From contig DASUAL010000100.1 in assembly GCA_035763805.1 (NCBI GenBank), positions 1-47,054 of the forward strand: a stretch of DNA of 47,054 nt, given 5' to 3'. Below the pieces are notes generated by a model, which worked only from the letters and a program-made list of their open reading frames with translations, searched no databases and was not told the origin of the DNA. The translations under genes and the position numbers were made by a program. This DNA comes from DASUAL01 sp035763805 (GTDB taxonomy: Bacteria > Gemmatimonadota > Gemmatimonadetes > Gemmatimonadales > GWC2-71-9). Positions 1-8,396 of the stretch are shown one piece after another. Position 1 is the stretch's first letter. Each line of letters starts with the position of its first letter.

Positions 1-990
1 CGGCGGCTCGAGTTTGCTCCTGAGCTGGCGCAGGTGCTCCTCGAGCTCCGGGTCGGTGCTCAAGGCGCCGTCGGCGATCTCCGCGATTTCTTCGGCCTCC
101 TTCCACTGCCGCTCGATGTCCTCGACTTCCGCCCGCTCGTCCACTGCCATCTCGAACGCCAGGCGACGCTCGGGGGCGAGGCTCCGGAGCGTGAGCTCGC
201 GGCGAGCCACGTCCCGAATCAAGTGGTCGGGTCCCCCCGCGCTCTCGACGAGCCGGGCGGCGTCTTCAGCGCGCTGCCGGTGGCGGCGGGCAAGGGCGAG
301 ATACGTGAGCCCGAGTCGCAGCGCGGCCTGAGCGTCCGCGCCGATGAGCATCGCGCCCTCGGCGTGACACTTGGGGCAACTCAGGATCAGGGCCAGATCC
401 CCCGGGCGCTGCGGCACCACGCGCGCGTGCGCCACGTGCTTCGCCTGGAGATTCATCACCGAGCCGCAGCGCTCGCAGATCGGTGGCTCGACGAGGCCGA
501 CGCGGCGCCGTCCCACGATTCCTCGATACATCGCCCTGGCGATGTTCGGCATGTTCCACACGAATATGCCGACCGATCCGCCCGCCGCGACGTTCACCGC
601 GACCGCGAGCCCGACGGTCGCCACGGTGAGCGGCACCACGAACCTGAGCTGCTCGCGCTGCCGGGCCCGGAGGCGCTCGCCGTAGCGCCAGGTCGCGAAC
701 TCGATGCGCGGCGGCTTGCCGACCCGGACGAGATCATATCCCCGCCAGCGGATGAGCGCGACTTGCTCGGTGGCCGCCGCGACACGGCCCTCGCCGGCGG
801 CGCGGGCGAGGGCGTCGATGCGATCCAGCCGGTCATCCAGGGGGGCCAGGTTCCAGCGGGAGCACTTGGGGCAGATAACCCAGAGCCGGCCTCTCCACTC
901 GTCGAACGCGAGTCGCCTACCGACGGCGAGCCCGGACGGCCCGCCGTCGCCGTCGAGCTTGCCGCTGCAGAACGCGCAGGTCGTGTACAT
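1..990 (-). CDS. Zinc-ribbon membrane-associated protein, 3' end missing
   Basis: The minus-strand frame is open from an ATG at 990 to the left edge, so the C-terminus lies outside the window. The N-terminus carries a CxxC pair (CAFC) followed by CPKC, and a second set (CERC, CPKC) lies near residues 190-225, consistent with two treble-clef or zinc-ribbon modules. Between them is one hydrophobic stretch (FVVPLTVATVGLAVAVNVAA) that looks like a single membrane segment. The visible C-terminal part is charged and probably helical. I recognise no named family. A 7-bp repeat array occupies the bases just upstream of the start codon. That it is a real gene is well supported by the open frame and ordered cysteines; its function is unknown. 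Confidence 0.7.
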   Translation of the reverse strand, partial: MYTTCAFCSGKLDGDGGPSGLAVGRRLAFDEWRGRLWVICPKCSRWNLAPLDDRLDRIDALARAAGEGRVAAATEQVALIRWRGYDLVRVGKPPRIEFATWRYGERLRARQREQLRFVVPLTVATVGLAVAVNVAAGGSVGIFVWNMPNIARAMYRGIVGRRRVGLVEPPICERCGSVMNLQAKHVAHARVVPQRPGDLALILSCPKCHAEGAMLIGADAQAALRLGLTYLALARRHRQRAEDAARLVESAGGPDHLIRDVARRELTLRSLAPERRLAFEMAVDERAEVEDIERQWKEAEEIAEIADGALSTDPELEEHLRQLRSKLEPP

Positions 991-998
991 CAGCCGCT

Positions 999-1026
999 TT
1001 CAGCCATGCGCTATCAGCCGTCAGCC
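999..1026. repeat. 7-bp tandem array, TCAGCCG/GCTGACG family
   Basis: Four successive 7-bp units (TTCAGCC, ATGCGCT, ATCAGCC, GTCAGCC) run through the stop of the oxidase gene and end 9 bp from the start of the zinc-ribbon gene. The unit is the complement of the GCTGACG unit found at 24499-24526. Confidence 0.6.
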
Positions 1027-2126
1027 GGGGGCACGAAGCGGTCTACGCGCAACGGCGTGATGTCCACGTCGGTCTCAGCCTGCGTGAGCAGGTCGGCGAT
1101 GATGTCAGCCGTCAACGCCGCCAGGAGGACGCCACTGCGGCCGTGGCCTGCGGCGTAGCACAGGTGCTGCACCGCGGGGTCGGGGCCGATGATCGGCCAC
1201 CCATCGGCCGTTACGGGGCGCAGTCCCGCCCACATGCGTCGCACCGCCTGCTGATACAACGTCGGCAGCAGCCGCACGGCGCCCCGGAAGATCTGCGCCA
1301 GCCCTTCGTTCGTCACCCGGCATTCGAATCCCGCCCGCTCCATCGTGCTGCCGAGCACGGCCTCGGCGCCGCGCGCGAGCACGTAGCCATGGTCATGATA
1401 GAGGATGGCGGCAGGGGTGCCGGGGGGCCAGGCCGTGGCCGCCAGCTGACCGCGAACCGGCTCGATGGGAAGCGGGCGGGGAAGTCCGGCGATCTGGGAC
1501 GACCAGACGCCTGCCGCGAGCACCACGTGACCGACCGCCGTGGTGCCGTCGGGCGTGACGACGCCGGTGACCCGGCCCTGCGCGGTCTGGACGGCGGTGA
1601 CCCGTTCGACCCGCAGAGTCGCGCCGACGCGGCGGGCGTCGGCGAGGCAGGCGCGTGTCAACGCCTGCGGGTCGACGGCGCCGTCCTCGGGTGAAAACAA
1701 CGCGCCGTGACAGTCCGGGGAGGCACCGGGCCAGCGCTCGCGCACTTCGTCGCCGTCCAGCCAATCGCAGCGCAGCCCCGCCTGGCGCTGTCGGGCCACG
1801 TCCTGCGTCAGCCGGTCGGCGGCCGCCTCGTCGAAGGCGATGGAAGCGATCCCGGCGCGCCAGAAGCCGATATCGATGCCCGTGGTCTCGTGCAGCTGGT
1901 GCGCGATTTCCTCGTACAGGTCCCGAGCCCGGACCGAAAGTGCGAGCAGCGCTTCGTCTCCAGGCTCGATCTGCGCGGCGAGCATCCCGGCGGAGGCGGG
2001 TGACGCCGCGGCCGGGTCAGGACCGGGCTCGAAGATCGCGACTTCGAGGCCCCGCAGCGCGGCAGCCCGGGCGCAGGCAGCCCCGACGACGCCTCCGCCG
2101 ATGACGGCGACGTCAAGCGCCTTCAT
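1014..2126 (-). CDS. thiO: FAD-dependent glycine oxidase-like protein (ThiO type)
   Basis: A 370-residue member of the DAO family of FAD amine oxidases. The N-terminal Rossmann motif is VAVIGGGVVGAACARAAALR. A central substrate-binding domain follows, and the C-terminal FAD-contact motif reads AAGHGRSGVLLA, typical of ThiO-like enzymes. ThiO oxidises glycine to dehydroglycine for the thiazole branch of thiamine synthesis. Related DAO enzymes act on sarcosine, proline or other amino acids, and no thiamine gene is nearby, so the substrate is inferred. The length matches the family (about 360-380). The last codons fall inside a 7-bp repeat array. Confidence 0.8.
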   Translation of the reverse strand: MKALDVAVIGGGVVGAACARAAALRGLEVAIFEPGPDPAAASPASAGMLAAQIEPGDEALLALSVRARDLYEEIAHQLHETTGIDIGFWRAGIASIAFDEAAADRLTQDVARQRQAGLRCDWLDGDEVRERWPGASPDCHGALFSPEDGAVDPQALTRACLADARRVGATLRVERVTAVQTAQGRVTGVVTPDGTTAVGHVVLAAGVWSSQIAGLPRPLPIEPVRGQLAATAWPPGTPAAILYHDHGYVLARGAEAVLGSTMERAGFECRVTNEGLAQIFRGAVRLLPTLYQQAVRRMWAGLRPVTADGWPIIGPDPAVQHLCYAAGHGRSGVLLAALTADIIADLLTQAETDVDITPLRVDRFVPPADG

Positions 2127-2204
2127 CGGCTGGCGCTCGGCTGAAACCGGCTGCTACATTCCGTCGTACGGCCCGAGCGTCGGGCATATACGAAGGAGTG
2201 TCCC

Positions 2205-2423
2205 ATGTTCCGGAGCATCATCGGTTTCGCCGTCTTCGCCGTGCTGGCGTGGTTCGCCCTCAAGATCGTGTTCGGGATCCTCGGCGGGCTGATCGGCCTC
2301 GCGATGACCGTGCTGTATCTCGCCGCCATCGGCTTCCTGATCTATCTCGCGCTGCGGGTACTCAGCCCGAGCACCGCGGACAAGATCCGTGAGATGATCA
2401 AGGGCCGCCCAGCGGACGCCTAA
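2205..2423 (+). CDS. Small two-helix membrane protein
   Basis: A 72-residue protein with two hydrophobic helices (residues about 5-30 and 32-50) and a short basic, polar tail. A strong ribosome-binding site, AAGGAG, precedes the ATG by 6 bases. It is divergent from thiO and its 3' end overlaps the convergent NTF2-like gene by 4 bases. No family recognised; an integral inner-membrane protein is the safe statement. Confidence 0.7.
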   Translation: MFRSIIGFAVFAVLAWFALKIVFGILGGLIGLAMTVLYLAAIGFLIYLALRVLSPSTADKIREMIKGRPADA

Positions 2424-2887
2424 CGGTCCCAGGGTAGAAGCTGACTCGAGTGCGCGTGCACGATCTTCCAGCCGTGGGATTGCTCCGCGCAGACGAGCGT
2501 GGCCCGTCCGGCCTCGGCCTGATTCTGCCGTGAATTGATCCACCGGTAGTCCACCATCACCCACGCGAATCGGCCCTCCAGGGTCGTCGTGGCGGTCGCC
2601 ACGGTGACCCGCCCGCCGTATCCGATTCCGGCGAAGCGCGGCGCCGCCAGGCGCACGCGCGCGTTTGCCACTACCAGAGCATCGGGCGCGTACAGCGTGT
2701 CGGCCGCGCGGTCTCCCGCCGCGTCGAGCGCCAGCGCCTGGCGCGCGATCGTCTGGATCAGCTCAGGCGTGCCGTGCGCGCTGACCCCGGCAGCCCCCGG
2801 CCTCGGGGCGACGCGCTCGGTGCGCGTGACGCACGCTGCGCCGACCAGGGCGGCGAGCGCCAGGCTAGCGCGGCCACTCGCGCCCAT
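2420..2887 (-). CDS. NTF2/SnoaL-like lipoprotein
   Basis: A 155-residue protein with a signal peptide ending in a lipobox-like AAC (cysteine near residue 20), so probably a lipoprotein. The body (QTIARQALALDAAGD, then LYAPDALVVANAR, ending VCAEQSHGWKIVHAHSSQL) has the pattern of DUF4440/SnoaL-like domains: an opening helix, a strand with a DA-hydrophobic motif, and a final W-K-I-V-H strand. These domains bind small ligands or act as enzymes; no substrate can be read here. Its 5' end overlaps the upstream gene by 23 bp. Confidence 0.7.
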   Translation of the reverse strand: MGASGRASLALAALVGAACVTRTERVAPRPGAAGVSAHGTPELIQTIARQALALDAAGDRAADTLYAPDALVVANARVRLAAPRFAGIGYGGRVTVATATTTLEGRFAWVMVDYRWINSRQNQAEAGRATLVCAEQSHGWKIVHAHSSQLLPWDR

Positions 2888-3839
2888 CGAGCCGCTCCAG
2901 CACCGCCCAGCACAGGAGAGGGATCAGGATCTCGTGGTGGCCGGTGAGCTGGATCCCACGTCCGCCGGCGAGCGTGGGCCGCTCGACCACGTTCATGCGC
3001 GGGCGGTAGTGCCGCTGCATGTCGCAGTCGCATGCCGTAAACGCCGTCGGCTTCCCCGCGTTCAGGTTACGCGCGACGGTGAGCGCCTTCAGGAACACTT
3101 CAGGCATGACTACGGCGCTGCCGAGGTTGAGAACGACGCCGCCATCGTCGAGCGCCGGGAGTGAGGCCGCAAGCCGCTTGAAGTCGCGCAGCGTCGTCGC
3201 GCCGAGCGCGGCGCCATCCGCCGTGGGATGCTGGTGGATGATGTCCGCGCCGACGGTCACGTGCACCGTGACCGGGATCCCCCGGTCGGCGGCGGCAAGG
3301 AGTACGGAGGCTGCGGGTGCGGCGAGCGTGCCGCGGCGCTGGAGACCGGCGGCGAGGGCCTCGCCCATCCCGCGCCCGGCCCCCGCGCCCTCCGAGATTG
3401 CGGCATTCATGTCCCGGCCCGTTTCCTCGGCCATCCCGAACGTGCCGTCGGAGAGGCCTGCGGCCACGTCCTCACTGGTCCCCCCGTAGGCGGCGAGCTC
3501 GAAGTCGTGAATGGCCGCACTCCCATTCAGGGCGAGGTGGGTAATCACACCGCGCGCGACGAGCTCCCGGAGCAAAGGCCCGAGGCCCACTTTGACGACG
3601 TGCCCGCCGATCATCACGACTACGGCGCGGCGACCGGCCGCGGCGGCGATGCGCTCGGCGACGTAGCGCAGGTCTTTCGCGGCGAGGATGTCCGGGAGCG
3701 AGCCCCAGAACGCGGCGAAGCTCTTGTCGCGGCCAGGGGGGGGCGCCTGCGCGAGCAGGGAGGGGTCGACTTTGTTGGAGCGCTGCGCGATCGGGACGGT
3801 CTTGAGGCGGGAGAAGTCCGCCTCGCGATAGTCGGTCAT
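2865..3839 (-). CDS. Conserved protein resembling deoxyhypusine-synthase-like NAD-fold families
   Basis: A 324-residue protein starting MTDYREADFSRLKTVP; its ATG overlaps the stop of the preceding gene (ATGA). Recognisable blocks are VVVMIGGHVVKVGLGPLLRE, NGSAAIHDFELAAYGGTSED, and a late DGGVVLNLGSAVVMPEVFLK. This looks like the Rossmann-like fold of deoxyhypusine-synthase-related proteins that many bacteria carry as an uncharacterised family. Bacteria lack eIF5A/hypusine, so the classical reaction is unlikely, and I assign no activity. The longer open frame upstream lies inside the neighbouring coding sequence and is rejected as a start. Confidence 0.65.
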   Translation of the reverse strand: MTDYREADFSRLKTVPIAQRSNKVDPSLLAQAPPPGRDKSFAAFWGSLPDILAAKDLRYVAERIAAAAGRRAVVVMIGGHVVKVGLGPLLRELVARGVITHLALNGSAAIHDFELAAYGGTSEDVAAGLSDGTFGMAEETGRDMNAAISEGAGAGRGMGEALAAGLQRRGTLAAPAASVLLAAADRGIPVTVHVTVGADIIHQHPTADGAALGATTLRDFKRLAASLPALDDGGVVLNLGSAVVMPEVFLKALTVARNLNAGKPTAFTACDCDMQRHYRPRMNVVERPTLAGGRGIQLTGHHEILIPLLCWAVLERLDGREWPR

Positions 3840-5386
3840 GGGTGCTCCGCGGCAGGATCGGAGTACTCCTTGAGCTTCAGCGTCACCTGGCCGAACGAGA
3901 AGTTCGACTGCAGCGCGAGCATGATGCGCAGGCTGTCGTCCGAGAGCCACATCCGGGCGTCCGCCTTCTCGGCGAAGATGCCGCCGCCGCGCGGGATCTT
4001 GGGACGGATGACGATGGCCTTCCATTTCCTGCCCGCGACGCTCACTCGTTCCCGCTTCAGGACCTCCACGATCACCGGGTTGCGCTCGGGGCGGAAATAA
4101 CGGCGGTACTCATACTTCTTGCCCATCTCGAGCGGCACCGTGCGGATCCAGTAGAGGAAGGCGGCGTCGTCCAGGGGGTCCGGCACCGTCGGCAAGATCG
4201 TGTCGCGGCTCGCCTCGCGGTAAAAGCCTGAGTCAGGGTAGATGTCGAACTGCCGCTGCCAGGTCTTGCCCTTCTCCTCGGTCTGGTTCCAGAAGCGGCG
4301 GGAGTGGAAATCGTGACGCCCGACCCAGGACTCGAGCTTCTGGTCGAGGTGATACCATAGCGCGCCACCCTCGATGTGAAACACGAAGTGCATGGTTTCG
4401 ACGCCGCGGATGCTGTCGATCCCGGCCACCTGCATGGTCGCGGTGCCGACGTTGAACAACCCGTACTTGGCCTGATAGACGAGCCGCTCACCGACATTGA
4501 ACGGCACGACGGGGAACACGGCGCCGATCGGAGGCGGCGCGTCGGGCCGGATCGAGTCCGTGCGGACGGAATCCACCCGGGAACTGTCGCCTTGGGCGTG
4601 GACCATGGCCCCGCCGGTGAGGGCGGGGGCGGCTGCGAGGGCGGCCAGCAGCAATACGGCGGTGGAGGTGCGCGCCGCCCGGATGACCGCCCGCGCGCGC
4701 CACGCGTCGAGCAGCTGGCGCCACGGCTTCACGCGGGACGGCCGCTGTACGAGGTCGTAGCGCGCCGCCGCCGGCATGCCGTCCACGCGCCGCGCGTGGG
4801 GCGCCAGCCGCGCGAGCAGCTCGGCGTTGGCGCACCACCCGTCCGTCTCGAGGAGCGGCGCCGACCCCCCCCTCAGTGCCTGGCGCAGCACGATCAGCCG
4901 GAGCGCGAAGAACCCCGACACCGTGTCCCGGACTCCGGGGATGCGGAGCAACCGCGGCGTCCAGCGGCGCGCGAAGCTCAGCGCTCGCGGGGGCCGGCCC
5001 CGCTGCTCCACGAGCTCGGCCACGACGAGGTCCGCTCCCGACTCGAGCCGCTTCACCATCTCTTCCATGCTCTCGGGGGAGTGGACGAAGTCCGCGTGCA
5101 GCGTAATGGCGCAGTCGCGCTTCGGGCGGTCCGTCCGCTGCAGCGCGAGGCGCAGCAGGTGCTCGAGGCTGTTCGCGTAGCCCCGCCGCTCCCGCTGCGT
5201 CACGACCGTCATCGGCAGCACCTTCGCGTACGAGGCGAGCACCTCGGCAGTGCCGTCCGTGGATGCGTCGTCCAGCACCAGCAGCTGGTACTCGCGCGGG
5301 AAGGTGGTGAAGACCTGCCGCACCTTCCACAGCACGAGCCCCACGGTGCGGGCCTCATTATGGACCGGGACGCAGACGTAGATCAT
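3836..5386 (-). CDS. Fusion of GT2 glycosyltransferase and DUF3108 periplasmic domain
   Basis: One 516-residue open frame holds two unrelated domains. Residues 1-215 are a family 2 glycosyltransferase: MIYVCVPVHNEARTV at the start, VLDDASTDGTAEVLA as the nucleotide-sugar loop, and LHADF as the DxD-like position. Residues about 235-260 (STAVLLLAALAAAPALTGGA) read like a signal peptide. From about 290 onward the sequence is DUF3108-like (FNVGERLVYQAKYGLFNVGT), normally a separate secreted protein. An in-frame GTG at 4732 would give a stand-alone DUF3108 protein with its own signal sequence. Either this is a true fusion with a periplasmic C-domain, or a stop was lost. The start lies 11 bases after the GT4 gene, so the two glycosyltransferases are probably co-transcribed. 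Confidence 0.75.
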   Translation of the reverse strand: MIYVCVPVHNEARTVGLVLWKVRQVFTTFPREYQLLVLDDASTDGTAEVLASYAKVLPMTVVTQRERRGYANSLEHLLRLALQRTDRPKRDCAITLHADFVHSPESMEEMVKRLESGADLVVAELVEQRGRPPRALSFARRWTPRLLRIPGVRDTVSGFFALRLIVLRQALRGGSAPLLETDGWCANAELLARLAPHARRVDGMPAAARYDLVQRPSRVKPWRQLLDAWRARAVIRAARTSTAVLLLAALAAAPALTGGAMVHAQGDSSRVDSVRTDSIRPDAPPPIGAVFPVVPFNVGERLVYQAKYGLFNVGTATMQVAGIDSIRGVETMHFVFHIEGGALWYHLDQKLESWVGRHDFHSRRFWNQTEEKGKTWQRQFDIYPDSGFYREASRDTILPTVPDPLDDAAFLYWIRTVPLEMGKKYEYRRYFRPERNPVIVEVLKRERVSVAGRKWKAIVIRPKIPRGGGIFAEKADARMWLSDDSLRIMLALQSNFSFGQVTLKLKEYSDPAAEHP

Positions 5387-5397
5387 GGCCCTGCAAT

Positions 5398-6468
5398 CTA
5401 GACGAGCGAGCGATAGACGGCCAAGACGCCACGGGCCATCGCCGACGCGGTGAACTGCGGGGGCAGCGGGATGGGGGCGGGGTGGTCGAGGGCCTGAACG
5501 ACCTTCCCCGCAAGCGCTTCGGCGTCTCCCACCGGTGCGAGCCACTGCGCCGGCACGATCTCGGGCAGGCCGCCGCCGCGGGTCGCGACGACCGGCGTCC
5601 CGAGCACCAGCGCGTGCAGCGCGACCGAGCCCAGGCCCTCTTCTTTCGACGACATTACGAAGACGTCCGCCTCGCGGATGAGAGCGTCCACTTCGGCGAC
5701 GTGTCCCAGCAGATGGACGCGGTCCCCGAGGCCCAGGCGCGCGATCTCGACGTCGAGGGAGCGGCGGAGCTCCCCTGCGCCGGCAACGGCCCAGTGGAGC
5801 TCGGGGCGAGCGGCCCGGGCCGTGTGCGCCGCGCGGAGCAGGGTCTCGTGGTCCTTATGGCCGACCAGGGCCGCGACGTTGACGGCGAGCGGGGTCTCCG
5901 GGGGCAGGCCGAGCCGGGCGCGGATATCCAAGGGCCGTGCGGCACCGCGCCGGACCTCGTCGGGGTCGATCCCGGACGGGATCACGGTGATGCGCGCAGC
6001 CGAGAGACCATCCGCCGTCAGCACGATCTTGACCGCTTCCGAAATGGCGATCACTCGGTCGACCCGAAACCAGACGCTGCGCCGGCGGACATGGAAGTCC
6101 ACGCGGCGCGTCGCGACGAGCACGGGCGGGGGCGGCCCGCCCCCGCCCAGGCGGCGCGCCCAGTGCACGAGCTGTAGCGCGTGGCTGTCGTGAGCGTGGA
6201 GCAGGTGCGGCTCGAAGCTCGTGAGCTCGTGGTACAGACGCCACAGCACGCGGGGGTCGAGCGACGCCCCCCACGAGGCCTCCCCCACCGCGACGCCCGC
6301 GGCGGCAGCGCGCCGCGCCAGCTCGCTGCCGCGCTTCGTGACGAGCCGCTGCTCCACGTCGCCCACGCGCACGAGTTCCCGCGCGAGCAACCGGACCTGA
6401 TTCTGGCCGCCCCGGTATTCGCGTCCCGAATCCACGTGGAGGACGCGCAGGGGGGGCAGGGGCGGCAT
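5398..6468 (-). CDS. Family 4 (GT-B) glycosyltransferase
   Basis: A 356-residue GT-B enzyme. The N-terminal domain begins RVLHVDSGREYRGGQNQVRL, the linker carries VIAISEAVKIVL and VIPSGIDPDEV, and the donor-binding domain holds SSKEEGLGSVALHALVLG then TPVVATRGGGLPEIV, the usual E-x7-E region. It probably transfers a sugar from a nucleotide donor to an envelope glycan or lipid on the cytoplasmic face. The start ATG overlaps the histidine kinase stop by one base (TGATG), and the GT2 fusion follows directly, so the three genes form one unit. The sugar is not predictable. Confidence 0.85.
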   Translation of the reverse strand: MPPLPPLRVLHVDSGREYRGGQNQVRLLARELVRVGDVEQRLVTKRGSELARRAAAAGVAVGEASWGASLDPRVLWRLYHELTSFEPHLLHAHDSHALQLVHWARRLGGGGPPPPVLVATRRVDFHVRRRSVWFRVDRVIAISEAVKIVLTADGLSAARITVIPSGIDPDEVRRGAARPLDIRARLGLPPETPLAVNVAALVGHKDHETLLRAAHTARAARPELHWAVAGAGELRRSLDVEIARLGLGDRVHLLGHVAEVDALIREADVFVMSSKEEGLGSVALHALVLGTPVVATRGGGLPEIVPAQWLAPVGDAEALAGKVVQALDHPAPIPLPPQFTASAMARGVLAVYRSLV

Positions 6469-8396
6469 CAGGCGGGCTGGTTCGCGGCGTGCCCGAGCGC
6501 GGCGCGCAGCTCGGCGAGCGTGAAGGGCTTGTGGAGGTAGGGCCGGCCGAGGCCTTCCAGGAAGTGGAGGGTGTCGCCCCGCACCGTGTCGCCCGTGGCG
6601 AAGATGATCCGCTCGGCCGCGCGCGGATCCTGCCGGGCGAGCTTCAGGTACATGTCGCGCCCCGACAAGTGCGGCATGCGGAGGTCGCAGACGATGACAT
6701 CGAAGTCACCGGCCAGCGCCCGCTCCAGCGCGTACGCGCCGTCGCTCGCCACCTCCACGGAGTGCCCCCAGCTCTCGAGCGTGGCGCGCATGTAATGGAG
6801 GATGTGCGGCTCGTCGTCCACCACGAGGATACGCAGCGGCTTGCCCTCCGGCACCGCGGCCGGCGCCGCCGCGACCCGCGAGGCGCGCACCCCGGTGGGC
6901 AGCTCGACCGTGAACGTCGCGCCGCCGCCCGGCTTGGTGTCGAGCAGAATGCGACCGCCGTGCTCCCGGACGATCCCTTGGCAGATCGAAAGCCCGAGCC
7001 CCGTGCCCTCGCCTTCTCCCTTCGTCGTGAAGAAGGGCTCGAACACGTGCCTGGCGATCTCGTCGGCCATGCCGGGACCGGAGTCGGTGATGCTCACGGC
7101 GATGGCATCGCGCTGGCGCTTCGCGGTTACCCAGATCCGCCCGCTGGGGGCATCGCTCGCGATCGCTTGGTTGGCGTTGTTGATGAGATTCACGAACACC
7201 TGCTTGATCTGGTTCGCGTTCACCTCGACGTCCGGAAGGTCGGCCTCGACCTCGAGCGTCGCCTCGACCTTGTTCGACATCAACTGGTTGCGGAGCAGCA
7301 CCAGCGTCGACTCGAGGATCGACCGGATCGGCTGCAGCTTACGCTCGCCTTCCTGGCTGCGGGCGAACGACAGCAGATTCTTGACGATGGTCGCGGCGCG
7401 CTCGGCTTCCTGGCGGATGACCTGGATCGGCTCGGCGAGCTGTGGGGGGATCCCTCCGGCTTCGGCAAGGAAATCGGAGAACCCCACGACGGAGGCCAGG
7501 GGGTTGTTCAGGTCGTGCGCGATCCCGGCGATCAGTTGACCGATCGCCGACATTTTCTCAGACTGTATCAACTGCTCCTGAAGCCGGCGCCGCTCGGTCT
7601 GGTCCTCGACCACGAGCACCGCCGAGCCAGGCTCCGCCATCGGGATCGCGGTGAGGAGCAGCAGGCGCTCGCCGGCCCTGATCTCGACGGAGGTCGGGGC
7701 CGGCTCCGCGATGGCACGGGCGACGGGGTCCGACCACGTCGGCGGCAGGAGCCCGAGCCAGGGACGGCCGGGGATCGCGGTGACGGGCTGCTGGATCAGG
7801 TCGGCGAAGACGCGGTTGGCACGGCGCACGAGGCCGTGGGCGTCCACGATGCAGATGGCCTGCGTGATCGCGTCGACGGTCTTCTCCCATTCGCGCTTCG
7901 CGGAGGAGAGCAGCTCGACCAGGCGGGCGTTCTCGAGCGCGATGGCTGCCTGGGCGAGCACGGCGGTGACCAACGTCAGCTCGCCCTTGCCGAACGCGCC
8001 GGCGCGCCCGCCCGCGAGCGAAACCGCGCCCATGGTTCGGCCGGCCGCGACGAGCGGCGCGCCGATCCAACAGCCGGGCGACTCCTCGCCGAGCTGCGCC
8101 CCGCGCCGCCGGGCTTCGTCCTTCACGTCCCGGGGGAAGACCAGCGGTCCGCGGCGCAGCGCCAGCTGCAGGAGCGGGTCGTCCGTGCGTGCGGGAACGA
8201 CGCTGGTGTCGTACGTCACGGCGAGCCGGTTGGTCTCGGCATCAAGTAGGACGATGGACAGCCGGTCTGGCTTCAGGAGCTCGGTCAGCGTCCGGGCGAC
8301 GAGCTCCACGACGGTCGCGGGACGGAATGCGCCCGCGAGCTCCTGGGCGAACGTCGTCAGTTGCGCGAGCAGGTTAGTCTGAGGAGGCTTCGGCAT
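6468..8396 (-). CDS. Hybrid sensor histidine kinase (GAF-PAS-HisKA-HATPase-REC)
   Basis: About 642 residues with no membrane segment, so likely a cytosolic sensor. The order is GAF (about 10-165), PAS (about 175-280), a HisKA dimerisation helix with AHDLNNPLASVVGFS (phospho-accepting His about 294), a HATPase_c domain (NLINNANQAI, DSGPGMADE, GEGTGLGLSICQGI), and a C-terminal receiver (RILVVDDEPHILHYM; phospho-Asp in VCDLRMP about 569; HKPF lysine). No output domain follows the receiver, so it should pass phosphate to another protein. The ATG at 8396 is used here; an in-frame TTG at 8408 would add four residues. Its start codon interlocks with that of the divergent gene at 8395. Confidence 0.9.
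   Translation of the reverse strand: MPKPPQTNLLAQLTTFAQELAGAFRPATVVELVARTLTELLKPDRLSIVLLDAETNRLAVTYDTSVVPARTDDPLLQLALRRGPLVFPRDVKDEARRRGAQLGEESPGCWIGAPLVAAGRTMGAVSLAGGRAGAFGKGELTLVTAVLAQAAIALENARLVELLSSAKREWEKTVDAITQAICIVDAHGLVRRANRVFADLIQQPVTAIPGRPWLGLLPPTWSDPVARAIAEPAPTSVEIRAGERLLLLTAIPMAEPGSAVLVVEDQTERRRLQEQLIQSEKMSAIGQLIAGIAHDLNNPLASVVGFSDFLAEAGGIPPQLAEPIQVIRQEAERAATIVKNLLSFARSQEGERKLQPIRSILESTLVLLRNQLMSNKVEATLEVEADLPDVEVNANQIKQVFVNLINNANQAIASDAPSGRIWVTAKRQRDAIAVSITDSGPGMADEIARHVFEPFFTTKGEGEGTGLGLSICQGIVREHGGRILLDTKPGGGATFTVELPTGVRASRVAAAPAAVPEGKPLRILVVDDEPHILHYMRATLESWGHSVEVASDGAYALERALAGDFDVIVCDLRMPHLSGRDMYLKLARQDPRAAERIIFATGDTVRGDTLHFLEGLGRPYLHKPFTLAELRAALGHAANQPA

Noticed and set aside
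34..1158. Plus-strand open frame at the left edge
   Set aside because: The minus strand encodes ordered CxxC pairs and a membrane helix; the plus frame shows neither and runs into thiO.
2127..2204. Another 7-bp array around GGCTG words
   Set aside because: The spacing of the words is irregular (about 10-11 bp), so no period can be claimed.
2865..4025. Longer start for the DHS-like gene (386 codons)
   Set aside because: The extra 62 residues overlap the DUF3108 coding region and look like out-of-frame sequence; the ATG at 3839 makes an ATGA overlap.
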